DNA of 64,000 nt from Fictibacillus marinisediminis (GTDB taxonomy: Bacteria > Bacillota > Bacilli > Bacillales > Fictibacillaceae): the NCBI RefSeq assembly GCF_023149135.1, contig NZ_JAIWJX010000002.1, positions 1,240,001 through 1,304,000 on the forward strand. Reading direction: 5' to 3'. This document shows positions 41,437 through 49,914 of the stretch, piece by piece. The notes beneath the pieces were generated by a model. The model saw only the letters and a list, made by a program, of their open reading frames with translations. It was not told the origin of the DNA and did not search any database. The stretch's first letter is position 1. Every line of letters starts with the position of its first letter. The position numbers and the translations under genes are program-made.

Positions 41437-41879
41437 TAGCTGAAGATCAAAGCATCGCCTACTCCAATGTGGTATCAAAGGAATATTTCTTCCATTACAG
41501 TGAGATGGATGACGTAATTAAGGATCTATTATCAGAAATTGCAAAAGCCCATTTAACGATAAAGGGACCCATGTTTTACGCGTTAAAAAATATACCGAAA
41601 GATGAAAACATGTATATTGAATTGTTCATGCCCGTTCATGAAGATAAAATTCCTTCCTCTGAATCTCTCACCTTTAGAAGCTATTATTATGTAGATGAGA
41701 TGCTCATGAAGCGATTTACAGGAAATTATGAAACCCTAACCGAAATTGTTTATGCTGAACTGTTTCAATACATGGTAGATAATAACTTAAATTTATCATC
41801 ACCGATCTATCATATTTTTGGCGGTGACGAATCACTTCAGTATGTAGACGTAAAGATTTCGGTGTTTAGTGAGGAATAA
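41433..41879 (+). CDS. DUF5085-like protein, second copy
   Basis: This 148-residue protein is related in size and plan to the preceding gene product: SNVVSKEYFFHYSEMDDVIK, a central KGPMFYALKNIP segment, and a C-terminal YVDVKISVF strand. Two adjacent diverged paralogs suggest a heterodimer. ATG 41433 overlaps the previous stop (ATGA), so the two are translationally coupled. A terminator follows at 41916 and closes the four-gene effector locus. Confidence 0.6.
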   Translation: MIAEDQSIAYSNVVSKEYFFHYSEMDDVIKDLLSEIAKAHLTIKGPMFYALKNIPKDENMYIELFMPVHEDKIPSSESLTFRSYYYVDEMLMKRFTGNYETLTEIVYAELFQYMVDNNLNLSSPIYHIFGGDESLQYVDVKISVFSEE

Positions 41880-41915
41880 ATAAAAATATAAAAAATTTTA
41901 TTGAAGTATAAATTC

Positions 41916-41956
41916 ACCCTGATGTTTCCCACCACAAGAGAAATCAGGGTTTTTTA
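41916..41956 (+). terminator. Terminator of the effector locus
   Basis: The stem ACCCTGAT pairs with ATCAGGGT across a 19-base loop and ends in six T. Confidence 0.6.
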
Positions 41957-41985
41957 TGTACTCTAACCTAAAGGAGGTTTTTTAG

Positions 41986-42408
41986 ATGAAACCACAAATT
42001 ACGGTTATTACGTTAGGTGTCGATGATTTGGAACGGTCGGTAAAATTCTATCGGGACGGGTTGGGATTTCAGACAGAAGGAATTATCGGAACAGAGTTTG
42101 AGCATGGCGCGGTGGCTTTCTTTGACTTGGAATCAGGGGTAAAGCTCGCCATATGGGATCGTAAAGATCTTGCCCATGTGGCTAAGGTTGCTCAAGGCAA
42201 ACCAAATCCTGCTGAGTTTTCGCTCGGCCACAATGTTGGAAGCAAGGCAGAAGTGGATCAGGTGATGAAAGAGGCAAAAAGAGCAGGTGCTGTGATCACC
42301 GACCCGGCGCATGACGCGTTCTGGGGCGGATATTCCGGGCATTTCCAAGACCCTGATGGCCATTTGTGGGAAGTCGCCTGGAATCCGGAGTGGGAGATTG
42401 AAGAGTAA
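41986..42408 (+). CDS. VOC superfamily (glyoxalase-like) protein
   Basis: This 140-residue VOC protein has typical opening and closing motifs: QITVITLGVDDLERSVKFYR and SGHFQDPDGHLWEVAWNPEW. The late Glu in LWEVAW is a usual metal ligand. The family includes lactoylglutathione lyases, dioxygenases and resistance proteins; the substrate is unknown. AAAGGAGG lies upstream of ATG 41986. A decayed kinase gene begins three bases after its stop, suggesting that the two were once co-transcribed. Confidence 0.82.
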   Translation: MKPQITVITLGVDDLERSVKFYRDGLGFQTEGIIGTEFEHGAVAFFDLESGVKLAIWDRKDLAHVAKVAQGKPNPAEFSLGHNVGSKAEVDQVMKEAKRAGAVITDPAHDAFWGGYSGHFQDPDGHLWEVAWNPEWEIEE

Positions 42409-42411
42409 GCC

Positions 42412-42712
42412 ATGATCACTTTGATTCGTGATCAGAAACAGATCGTTGTTGATTTTAGCTTCTGGCAGCAATCAAGAAGAGAACGATACAAGCAGCTTAT
42501 TGAAGATGCAGGCGGGGTATGGAAACTCATTTATTTATCAGTTCATGCTGATGAATTACACAGGCGTTTGAACATAAGAAGCAAGCGTTTTTATGAACGC
42601 GGCTTTTTCTATTACGGAAGAAATATTGACTTCTTTTCTGAATGGTTTTGAGGAGCCTGAGGGAAATTCTCACTCGTTTTTTAGGATGAAGCCGTTTGTT
42701 CTTCTGAAATAA
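42412..42712 (+). pseudogene. C-terminal remnant of a P-loop kinase (AAA_33-like) with 1-nt frameshift
   Basis: The frame IVVDFSFWQQSRRERYKQLI then RLNIRSKRFYERG and IDFFSEWF is the C-terminal half of small P-loop kinases of the AAA_33 type. The Walker A half is missing. At 42649 the frame stops, but removing one T from the TTTT run there continues as FEEPEGNSHSF in line with the family, ending at TAA 42712. So the gene carries both a 5' deletion and a single-base insertion. It abuts the VOC gene upstream. Confidence 0.7.
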
Positions 42713-42784
42713 TTATCATTCTTTTCACAATATTTGTGGTATTCTAAAAGTCGAGATTTAATTTACATAAAAGGGAGGATAATC

Positions 42785-43543
42785 ATGAAAAAACTAAGTA
42801 TTTTCGGTCTGGTAATGATTCTATCATTGTTATTGGCTGCATGTGGCGGAGACAAAGAAGACGCCAAAAACAAAGTGTATAAAGTCGGGGTTGATACAAC
42901 CTACCCTCCGTTTGAGTATGAAGAAAACGGTAAACAAAAAGGGATCGATATTGATTTGATCACAGAGATTGCTAAGAAAGAAGGCTTTAAAATTAAACTG
43001 GAGCCGATGAATTTCAAAGGGATCATTCCTGCCCTGCAGGCGGATGAGCTTGACATTGCCATTGCGGGCATGAGTATTACAGACGAAAGAAAGAAAGTAG
43101 TAGATTTCTCTGATCCATACTTCAAGGCAGGACTTACTCTGGTCGTCGCTAAGAACAACAATAACATCACATCCCAAGATGATGTGAAAGGAAAAACAAT
43201 CGCGGTTAAAAAAGGGACAACCGGTGCCCAGTTTGCTGAAGAACTGGCTAAAAAGAAAAATGCGAAAGTGGTTCAATTCAATGATAGCCCTTCTATGTTC
43301 CAGGAAGTTTCCAATGGCAATGCCGACGTATTGATTGAGGATTATCCTGTCGTTGCCTACGCGATTGCACAGAAGGATCTTGGTCTTAAGATTGTCGGCG
43401 ACCGCCTCAATGGTGACAACTATGGTATTGCCGTATTAAAAGGCGAGAATGAAGATGTATTGAAGAAAATCAACAAAGGCCTTGCGGATTTAAAGAAAAG
43501 CGGGAAATACGACGAGATCGTCAAAAAATACTTAAAAGAATAA
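42785..43543 (+). CDS. glnH: Glutamine-type amino-acid ABC transporter substrate-binding lipoprotein
   Basis: This 252-residue lipoprotein (lipobox LLAAC, Cys20) is of the SBP_bac_3 polar amino-acid-binding family. YKVGVDTTYPPFEYEENGKQ opens the mature domain, and GIDIDLITEIAKKEG and VDFSDPYF follow the family pattern. It captures an amino acid, probably glutamine, outside the membrane and delivers it to the permease. ATG 42785 follows AAAGGGAGG; upstream in-frame codons to 42734 are not used. A hairpin lies between it and the permease gene. The assignment to glutamine over arginine or cystine is by general similarity. Confidence 0.85.
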   Translation: MKKLSIFGLVMILSLLLAACGGDKEDAKNKVYKVGVDTTYPPFEYEENGKQKGIDIDLITEIAKKEGFKIKLEPMNFKGIIPALQADELDIAIAGMSITDERKKVVDFSDPYFKAGLTLVVAKNNNNITSQDDVKGKTIAVKKGTTGAQFAEELAKKKNAKVVQFNDSPSMFQEVSNGNADVLIEDYPVVAYAIAQKDLGLKIVGDRLNGDNYGIAVLKGENEDVLKKINKGLADLKKSGKYDEIVKKYLKE

Positions 43544-43554
43544 TAGGTTAGTTA

Positions 43555-43587
43555 AAATACGACGCGCTCACAGCGCGCCGTATTTTT
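43555..43587 (+). terminator. Intra-operon hairpin between glnH and glnP
   Basis: A strong stem, AAATACG-A-CGCGCT with AGCGCG-C-CGTATTT (one mismatch), encloses CAC and ends in T. Between a binding-protein gene and its permease it probably acts as a partial terminator or mRNA stabiliser, which raises binding-protein output. Confidence 0.75.
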
Positions 43588-43603
43588 GAAAGGAGAGTTT
43601 GTT

Positions 43604-44248
43604 ATGGATGCAATTACAAAAGCGATGCCCTATTTGATAGAAGGGCTTCAAGTTACAGTCTATATTTTTATCGCAGCACTCATTTTAGGGTTAATCATTG
43701 GATTAGTCATGGCGCTGCTTCGTCTTTCACCGCTTAAAGCATTGAATTGGATCGCAAAAATTTACATTGATGCCATCCGTGGTACTCCCATTCTGGTGCA
43801 ATTGTTCTTTATCTATTTTGGGCTTAACTCTTTGGAATGGATTTCCATGGACAAAACAACCGCAGGAATTGTAACTGTCGGCCTTAACGCCGGCGCGTAC
43901 TTTGCTGAGATTATCCGGGCTGGTATTCAATCCATCGATAAAGGACAAACCGAAGCTGCGCGATCCCTGGGGTTAACAGGGTTACAGAATATGCGGTTTA
44001 TCGTTTTGCCTCAGGCGGTCAGGAGAATGCTGCCGACGTTTACAAACCAAGCCATCATAAGCTTAAAGGATACCTCCCTATTATCGATTATTGGTATTGC
44101 GGATCTGACGCAGCAAGGTGAGGTTGCCACCTCAGCCACCTTTGAGGCTTTTAAAATTTGGTTTGTTGTCGGAATCATTTACTTTATATTAATCTATCTT
44201 CTTTCCCTGCTGGCTAACTTCCTCGAGAGGAGATTTGAATTAAGATGA
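43604..44248 (+). CDS. glnP: Amino-acid ABC transporter permease
   Basis: This 214-residue HisM/GlnP-type permease has about five membrane helices. [20 protein letters not shown] starts the His/Glu/Gln/Arg/opine family signature, [20 protein letters not shown] follows, and [20 protein letters not shown] is the EAA loop that docks the ATPase. A homodimer is expected. ATG 43604 lies after AAAGGAGAG; an in-frame TTG at 43586 lies inside the hairpin and was rejected. It overlaps glnQ by four bases. Confidence 0.87.
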   Translation: MDAITKAMPYLIEGLQVTVYIFIAALILGLIIGLVMALLRLSPLKALNWIAKIYIDAIRGTPILVQLFFIYFGLNSLEWISMDKTTAGIVTVGLNAGAYFAEIIRAGIQSIDKGQTEAARSLGLTGLQNMRFIVLPQAVRRMLPTFTNQAIISLKDTSLLSIIGIADLTQQGEVATSATFEAFKIWFVVGIIYFILIYLLSLLANFLERRFELR

Positions 44249-44973
44249 GTATCATTCAAGTGAGCAATTTAAAGAAGTCATTTGGAACGTTAGAGGTTTT
44301 AAAAAATATCAATGCAGAAATTCAAGAAAAAGAAGTGGTATGTGTGATTGGTCCTTCAGGGTCAGGGAAAAGTACGTTTCTGCGCTGCCTTAATAAATTG
44401 GAGGACATTACAGACGGACAAGTCATCATCAGAGGCCAAGATATTACGGATTCAAAAATTGATATTAATAAAGTCAGACAAGACATCGGAATGGTGTTTC
44501 AAAGCTTTAATCTTTTCCCGCACATGACGGTCCTGGAAAATGTAGCACTTGCACCTATTAAAGTGCGTTCCGTTTCGAAGGCGGTTTCAACTGAGAAGGG
44601 CCTGGAGCTATTGGCTAAGGTTGGATTGAAAGAAAAAGCAAACAGCTATCCAGGCCAATTATCAGGAGGCCAGAAACAGCGTGTGGCCATTGCGAGGGCG
44701 CTTGCCATGAACCCGAAAATCATGCTGTTTGATGAGCCAACGTCAGCTCTTGATCCAGAAATGGTAGGAGAAGTATTAGAAGTTATGAAACAATTAGCTC
44801 AAGAAGGGATGACCATGGTCGTTGTGACACACGAAATGGGCTTTGCCCGCGAGGTGGGCGACCGGGTGTTATTTATGGATGGCGGCTATATTGTTGAAGA
44901 GAATGTTCCAAGTGAATTATTTGGAAACCCTCAGCACGATAGAACCAAATCCTTTTTAAGCAAAGTATTATAA
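44245..44973 (+). CDS. glnQ: Amino-acid ABC transporter ATPase
   Basis: This 242-residue ABC ATPase of the GlnQ/HisP group has Walker A GPSGSGKS near 35-42, Q-loop [15 protein letters not shown], signature [14 protein letters not shown] near 136, Walker [15 protein letters not shown] and switch [10 protein letters not shown]. It powers uptake with the two upstream genes. ATG 44245 overlaps the permease stop (ATGA). A terminator follows at 44993. Confidence 0.9.
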   Translation: MSIIQVSNLKKSFGTLEVLKNINAEIQEKEVVCVIGPSGSGKSTFLRCLNKLEDITDGQVIIRGQDITDSKIDINKVRQDIGMVFQSFNLFPHMTVLENVALAPIKVRSVSKAVSTEKGLELLAKVGLKEKANSYPGQLSGGQKQRVAIARALAMNPKIMLFDEPTSALDPEMVGEVLEVMKQLAQEGMTMVVVTHEMGFAREVGDRVLFMDGGYIVEENVPSELFGNPQHDRTKSFLSKVL

Positions 44974-44992
44974 CGATAAAAACAATCAAAAG

Positions 44993-45028
44993 ACCATACC
45001 AAGTTAAATTCTTGATATGGTTTTTTTA
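44993..45028 (+). terminator. Terminator of the glnHPQ operon
   Basis: The stem ACCATAC-CAAG pairs with CTTG-ATATGGT with one mismatch and is followed by eight T. Confidence 0.75.
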
Positions 45029-45173
45029 TTTATGCACAATAGTTAAGAGGATTGTTCCTGCCCAAAACATTACTAGATTTCTACATAGACTAATAGAGAG
45101 AGTAAGAGATTATCTCTATTCTCGAGTTTAGCTCTAACAGAGGAGTTATTTAACAAAAAGGAGTGTTTGGGTT

Positions 45174-45863
45174 ATGGTTAAAATTTTTCTTGATCCTGGG
45201 CATGGTGGGGATGATTCGGGAGCGGTTGGAAATGGGCTGCTGGAGAAAAATCTTACGCTGCAGATTGCGACACGCATCAAGAATATACTAACTGTCGAAT
45301 ACAACAACGTGAATATTAAAATGAGCAGAACGGGTGATGATACCATCTCACTGACAGAGAGAACAGACACAGCCAACAATTGGGATGCTGATTTTTATTT
45401 GTCTGTTCACATCAACTCTGGCGGAGGTACGGGTTATGAGGACTATGTTTATCCTGGAACTGGAGCACCAACGACCACTTATCGAACCAATATTCATGAT
45501 GCCATTACAGACTTAGTCGACTTCACAGATCGCGGTAAGAAGACTGCTGACTTTCATGTGCTTCGGAAATCGAATATGCCGGCAGTCCTCACGGAAAACG
45601 GTTTTATCGATACGGCTGCGGACGCTGCAAAACTAAATTCTAGTTCATTTATTAACAGTATTGCACTGGCCCATGTGAAGGGTATCGTAAAAAGCTTTAA
45701 ACTCACCAAGAAAGCAACAGCCATCTATCATACGGTCATGCCAGGCGATACCGTTTATTCGATCAGTAAGATGTATGGAACCTCGGCAGGAAAAATAAAA
45801 CAGTGGAACAACCTGGACAGTGACTATACGATTTATGCAGGACAAGGTCTGCGGGTTAAATAG
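45174..45863 (+). CDS. N-acetylmuramoyl-L-alanine amidase (Amidase_3) with C-terminal LysM
   Basis: This 229-residue wall hydrolase has an Amidase_3 domain at about 1-170. Zinc ligands His10 (LDPGHGG), Glu24 and His79 (YLSVHINS) and catalytic Glu141 (LTENGFID) are all present. A LysM domain lies at about 184-229. It cuts the bond between MurNAc and the stem peptide. There is no signal peptide, as in the mother-cell lysis enzyme CwlC of Bacillus subtilis, which suggests release during sporulation; this is inference. AAAAAGGAG lies upstream of ATG 45174. Monocistronic. Confidence 0.87.
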   Translation: MVKIFLDPGHGGDDSGAVGNGLLEKNLTLQIATRIKNILTVEYNNVNIKMSRTGDDTISLTERTDTANNWDADFYLSVHINSGGGTGYEDYVYPGTGAPTTTYRTNIHDAITDLVDFTDRGKKTADFHVLRKSNMPAVLTENGFIDTAADAAKLNSSSFINSIALAHVKGIVKSFKLTKKATAIYHTVMPGDTVYSISKMYGTSAGKIKQWNNLDSDYTIYAGQGLRVK

Positions 45864-45866
45864 CAT

Positions 45867-45901
45867 AAAAAAGGAACCGCTTTTCAAAGCAGGTTCCTTT
45901 T
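45867..45901. terminator. Bidirectional terminator between amidase and aminotransferase
   Basis: The stem AAAAGGAACC pairs with GGTTCCTTTT, with a further GCTTT/AAAGC pairing inside. It serves both convergent genes. Confidence 0.82.
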
Positions 45902-45908
45902 GCATTTC

Positions 45909-47120
45909 TTATGAATAAATTACTTCCTTCTGAAGCGACTCTTTAAACAGCTCTGTCATTATTGTAATGCCGCTTTCGATCTTCTCAATTGTCGGGTGGC
46001 TAAAGTTCAGGCGCAATGCGTTCGTTTTCGGCAGGGTGGCAAAGAACGGTTCGCCTGGTACATATGCAACGCCACGGGAGACAGCTTCCGGCAGAAGGAG
46101 AGTTGTGTTAACGTGTTCGTCGAGCTCAAGCCAGAAGAACATGCCGCCTTTTGGTTTGGTTAATTTTAATCCTGGCAGGTTGGCTTCTTTCAGACAGCGG
46201 TACATGACGTTCATCCGTTTTTCATATTCTGCAATCAGGCGGTTGATATGGCCGTCCATATCAAACCCTGTACAGAAATGATAGAGTGCCTGCTGTGACA
46301 GGGAGTTGGAATGAAGATCATTCGCCTGTTTTGCCTGTGACATCATGCGGACAATTTGAAATGGCCCGGCGACCCAGCCTGTACGAAGTGCCGGTACGGC
46401 TGTTTTTGAAAAGGTGCTCGTGTACAGGACACAGGTTCCATCGTCCAGTGCAGCCAGCGGAGCGTAGGTTTCCTCGCGGTTGAACTGAAGATCACCGTAC
46501 GGATCGTCTTCAAGGACTACAATGTTATGCTTGTGTGCTGCTTGAAGCAGTTGTTTCCTGCGCTCAAGTGACCATACTTTTCCGGCAGGATTGGAGAAGG
46601 TAGGAACGACATAGACGCATTTCGGCTTGTATTCTTTGATTTTGTGCGCCAAGTCTTCAGGAATCATGCCATCTTCATCAGATGCGACACCAATCACACG
46701 TGCCTCATAGGATTTAAATACCTGTAGCGCTGCGAGATACGTAGGGTCTTCGGTCAGAATGACATCTCCAGGGTTCAGCATAACACGGGAAAACAAGTCG
46801 ATGACCTGCTGGGACCCGGTTGTCAGCATCACATCTTTTGTAGTGTAGTTTGTAATGCCTTTGCGTGACATCCGTTCAAGGATGACTTCACGAAGCGGCA
46901 AATATCCTTCTGTCTCCATGTATTGGAGAGCATGCTTTCCGGATGCAAACACTTTAGCAAATGCCTCTTCAATTCCTTCCAAAGGAAAAAGCTGATCATC
47001 TGGCAGGCCTCCGGCAAAAGAAATGACGCCTTCCTGGTTCACGACTTTTAAAATATCTCTCACGGCAGATGATTGTAATGAATAAATGCGATTGGCAAAT
47101 GAGTACTTCAACACGGACAC
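45909..47120 (-). CDS. PLP-dependent aminotransferase, class I/II
   Basis: This 403-residue fold-type I aminotransferase resembles 2-aminoadipate/aromatic aminotransferases. FAGGLPDDQLFP opens the domain, TTGSQQVIDLFSRVML and DPYGDLQF bind pyridoxal phosphate, and YTSTFSKTAVPALRTGW holds the Schiff-base Lys. RLNFSHP near the end carries the carboxylate-binding Arg. It starts at GTG 47120; a TTG three codons in (47111) has an equally good AGAGGTG spacing. A CodY-box-like sequence lies upstream. The amino-acid substrate is uncertain. Confidence 0.82.
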   Translation of the reverse strand: MSVLKYSFANRIYSLQSSAVRDILKVVNQEGVISFAGGLPDDQLFPLEGIEEAFAKVFASGKHALQYMETEGYLPLREVILERMSRKGITNYTTKDVMLTTGSQQVIDLFSRVMLNPGDVILTEDPTYLAALQVFKSYEARVIGVASDEDGMIPEDLAHKIKEYKPKCVYVVPTFSNPAGKVWSLERRKQLLQAAHKHNIVVLEDDPYGDLQFNREETYAPLAALDDGTCVLYTSTFSKTAVPALRTGWVAGPFQIVRMMSQAKQANDLHSNSLSQQALYHFCTGFDMDGHINRLIAEYEKRMNVMYRCLKEANLPGLKLTKPKGGMFFWLELDEHVNTTLLLPEAVSRGVAYVPGEPFFATLPKTNALRLNFSHPTIEKIESGITIMTELFKESLQKEVIYS

Positions 47121-47205
47121 CTCTGTTTAAAGTTTTAAAGAACATTTTACTCTTTCTGTATTTAATGTCAATGACCTTTCTCGAATTAATTCAAAATTAT
47201 GTGTG

Positions 47206-47220
47206 AATTTTCAAATAATT
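47206..47220. promoter_or_regulatory. CodY-box-like sequence upstream of the aminotransferase
   Basis: AATTTTCAAATAATT matches the CodY consensus AATTTTCWGAAAATT at 13 of 15 positions. It lies 86 bases upstream of the aminotransferase start, so repression under amino-acid and GTP sufficiency is plausible. AT-rich DNA yields such matches by chance, so the call is moderate. Confidence 0.45.
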
Positions 47221-47242
47221 ACTATATTTTGACTAATACTTT

Positions 47243-47275
47243 AAAAAGAGAATGATCTAATCATTCTCTTTTTTT
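47243..47275. terminator. Orphan hairpin terminator between divergent starts
   Basis: A 14-base perfect stem, AAAAAGAGAATGAT with ATCATTCTCTTTTT, has a CTA loop and T-runs on both strands. No gene ends here: the aminotransferase starts leftward and the esterase rightward. It may be a leader attenuator for the esterase or may end a small untranslated RNA. Confidence 0.7.
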
Positions 47276-47338
47276 CATTTTTAGGACAGGTTGCTTATGA
47301 TACATTGGGAGCAGGACAAAGTGAACGGAGGATCAGTC

Positions 47339-48088
47339 ATGAAATTAGTTTCAGCAAAGCCTTTTACCTTTGAAGGCGGCAAGCGGGCCGTCCTGCTACT
47401 GCACGGATTTACAGGAAACACGATAGATGTCCGGGAGCTTGGGCGTTACTTAAACGAGAGAGGCTATACATGTCATGGTCCTTTGTATGAAGGACACGGA
47501 GATACGCCTGAAATGCTTGTCACTACACGGGCGGAACAGTGGTGGGAATACGTCGTAGAAGGATATCGCTTTTTACAGAAGCAAGGTCATGAAGAAATTG
47601 CAGTTGTCGGCCTCTCCCTCGGCGGAGTGTTTGCGCTGAAAACGGCATACACTTTTCCGGTAAAAGCACTTGTCTCCATGTGTGCGCCGGTGAAGCCGAA
47701 AAGCGCAGAAGACTTGGGCCGGCACGTCAGTCTTTTTACTCAAAGATATAAAAAGATCTTGGGAATTTCTGCAGAACAGATTGAGGAAGAGTGGACGAGC
47801 CTGAGAGGACAATCAATACAGATGGTTGAATCCGTACAGGCAGTGATTGAAGAAGTCGGGGACCAAATCCAGGAGATTACGTGTCCTGCTCTCGTTGTAC
47901 AATCGGGTAAGGATCATCCCGTCAATCTGGAGAGTGCGGATCTACTTTATAACCGGATTTCGTCTGAACAAAAATCTCTGATCTGGTATGAAAACTCTCC
48001 GCACCTTGTGACGAGGGGACCTGAGAAAGAAAAGCTGCACGAAGACGTATATCGCTTTTTAGAAGAATTGGATTGGGAAGATGCATAA
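47339..48088 (+). CDS. yvaK: Carboxylesterase, Est30/YvaK-like
   Basis: This 249-residue alpha/beta hydrolase matches the Est30/YvaK thermostable carboxylesterase group: AVLLLHGFTGNTIDVREL is the oxyanion strand, VVGLSLGGVFAL holds the nucleophile Ser94, VVQSGKDHPV the acid Asp, and YENSPHLVTRG the catalytic His. It hydrolyses short-chain esters. ATG 47339 follows CGGAGG by seven bases; upstream in-frame codons to 47291 precede that site. In Bacillus subtilis yvaK sits next to rnr and smpB; that context is absent here. A hairpin at 47243 may attenuate it. Confidence 0.82.
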   Translation: MKLVSAKPFTFEGGKRAVLLLHGFTGNTIDVRELGRYLNERGYTCHGPLYEGHGDTPEMLVTTRAEQWWEYVVEGYRFLQKQGHEEIAVVGLSLGGVFALKTAYTFPVKALVSMCAPVKPKSAEDLGRHVSLFTQRYKKILGISAEQIEEEWTSLRGQSIQMVESVQAVIEEVGDQIQEITCPALVVQSGKDHPVNLESADLLYNRISSEQKSLIWYENSPHLVTRGPEKEKLHEDVYRFLEELDWEDA

Positions 48089-48259
48089 ACATTTTTAGAC
48101 GCAAAAAAGAGTAGGATGCTGGCATGTGAAATGCTGGCTTTTTTTAATTGCCAAGTTTTCCTTACATTTATTAGAATTATCTGAAAATAGTAAATAAAAA
48201 CAAAAACTTAAACGAATTTCTTTTATATTCGAAACTTCTAAAAAAGGAAGGAGAAAAAG

Positions 48260-49252
48260 ATGAAGAAGAATGCAGAGTACATAGGTAGAATTTTAGCTTC
48301 ATTGTCACTGGCCGTGATGTTTGCTTTTGGATTTTCACATCCAGTGGAGAAGGCCAGTGCAGCCACGCCACCACCGTCAGCCACGAGTTTTTATATGGAT
48401 ACCGTTGACACGGTTACCCTATATGATATGGGGTACCAAAAAGGGCAGGAAGATTACAGAAAGTCTGGAGCCCAGAACAGCATGGTTATTCTTGATTTTG
48501 GCGGACAGCCTTCCCCTGCAAGTTTGTCCCTGTTTGGAATGCCAGACGCCACTCTTAATCAAGTAGCGGCAGCTGTAGAAGCATATTCACGTGGTTACTG
48601 GAAAGGAACAGCAAGCGATTCGCAATCAATGGTTCATGTCATTGTCGGTACGAATAACTCCTATACTGTCACTTATGAGGGCGCACAGAACTTTGCCAAT
48701 ATGATCGATAATATTAACAGTCATAATTTATCTCATTCTTATTCTGATCAGGTCGAAGTTGATGGCGGAAATGATATGGAACCGGGATATGATCCTGCGA
48801 CAACCACAAAAGAATGGGTTAAAGGATATGATTCTGTAAACAGCTATTCGCTTTACAATTATGGCAGCGCGGACGGCTGCTATCATACCAATCTTAACAC
48901 CGGAACGACCAATTATTCTTGCAATAACGGCTGGACATATAAAGATATTCAGTATATTTCCTGGGGAGCTTCCCCTTCATGGCCTCTGCCTGAAATTTAT
49001 GATAACAGCGGTGATATGGCAGTACAGTGGCAAAATATTGCGAAGTACTCATCCGTAACCTCTTCCAGCCAAATGAAATTTAGTGCTTCTTTGACTCAGG
49101 CTGGAGCTTGTGCGGATACAGGCTGTCACTGGGAACTCGACAACACACCAACAGAAGGCTGGAATCAGCTGTACAACGAACTAAGCAGTGATACGAAGAC
49201 TGCAGCAGCTACGAAATATCCCATTCAATCGACGGATATCCGGTGGCATTGA
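48260..49252 (+). CDS. Secreted protein of unknown function, first gene of a secreted pair
   Basis: This 330-residue protein has a signal peptide (about 1-34, hydrophobic LASLSLAVMFAFGF, cleavage near ASA-A). The mature part is rich in Tyr, Asn, Ser and Trp, with repeated G-Y-D/G-Y-Q motifs (YDMGYQKGQEDYRKSG, WVKGYDSVNSYSLYNYG) and four cysteines in two close pairs (DGCYH with YSCNNG, and GACADTGCHW), likely disulfides. No catalytic motif was recognised. AAGGAAGGAG precedes ATG 48260. The next gene, also secreted, starts 27 bases downstream, so the pair is probably one operon. Confidence 0.7.
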   Translation: MKKNAEYIGRILASLSLAVMFAFGFSHPVEKASAATPPPSATSFYMDTVDTVTLYDMGYQKGQEDYRKSGAQNSMVILDFGGQPSPASLSLFGMPDATLNQVAAAVEAYSRGYWKGTASDSQSMVHVIVGTNNSYTVTYEGAQNFANMIDNINSHNLSHSYSDQVEVDGGNDMEPGYDPATTTKEWVKGYDSVNSYSLYNYGSADGCYHTNLNTGTTNYSCNNGWTYKDIQYISWGASPSWPLPEIYDNSGDMAVQWQNIAKYSSVTSSSQMKFSASLTQAGACADTGCHWELDNTPTEGWNQLYNELSSDTKTAAATKYPIQSTDIRWH

Positions 49253-49279
49253 TTTTTATGATAAAGGAGTGTAGAAAAA

Positions 49280-49837
49280 ATGAGAAAACTAGTAACTGCA
49301 CTAATTACATTATCCGTTCTGTTTGGTGCGGGATTAACCTATTATAACGTGTCTGCTTCCGGCACATATGATGATCTTCCAAAAGAAAAGAAAGAAATTA
49401 TGGAACGAAAAGCCATAGACAAGGAAAAAGCTAGGAAAGACAATATTTCTAAGAAAGATGGAGTGAACGGACCGCTAGTTGTTCAGCACGACCGTGCTGT
49501 GACTGCTCAAATCCTGAGTCATGTGGAAGACCCGGTAAACGATCAGACAACTAATTTCACAAATGGCTGGGTCAGCCCGATCAAGGACAATGAAATGAAA
49601 GGCAAAAATGTGACCGTGGAAGCAGGGTCAGGGAAAAAAGATTCCTTGCAGGGAATGATGATTGTGAAAACAGAAGACAACAATCGAAAATTTATACAAG
49701 AGAAGAAGTACAAGACCCCAAGCAAGCATGGACCTGTTAAAATTACTGCTGTTGACGGTTTTGACTTAACTCTCCAAGCGGAAGACGGAAAGAAATGGGT
49801 GTTTAACGTACCAACTGGAGCATTTAAAGATTTATAA
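49280..49837 (+). CDS. Secreted protein of unknown function, second gene of a secreted pair
   Basis: This 185-residue protein has an N-terminal signal or anchor segment (about 4-24, TALITLSVLFGAGLTYY) with possible cleavage after VSA. A charged Lys/Glu-rich helix (DLPKEKKEIMERKAIDKEKA) leads into a beta-rich C-terminal domain with repeated V-x-A-x-x-G strands. There are no cysteines and no recognised family. AAAGGAG lies upstream of ATG 49280. Its coupling to the upstream secreted gene suggests that the two act together outside the cell. Confidence 0.68.
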   Translation: MRKLVTALITLSVLFGAGLTYYNVSASGTYDDLPKEKKEIMERKAIDKEKARKDNISKKDGVNGPLVVQHDRAVTAQILSHVEDPVNDQTTNFTNGWVSPIKDNEMKGKNVTVEAGSGKKDSLQGMMIVKTEDNNRKFIQEKKYKTPSKHGPVKITAVDGFDLTLQAEDGKKWVFNVPTGAFKDL

Positions 49838-49914
49838 CAGAAACGTGAGAGGGCTCCTGATGAAAAATCTGGAGCTGTTTTTAAAACCGATTAGTTTATA
49901 TTGGAGGGTGAAAA

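Noticed and set aside
42133..42471. Minus-strand ORF across the VOC gene and kinase remnant
   Set aside because: It is a shadow of two plus-strand frames with family motifs and has no ribosome binding site.
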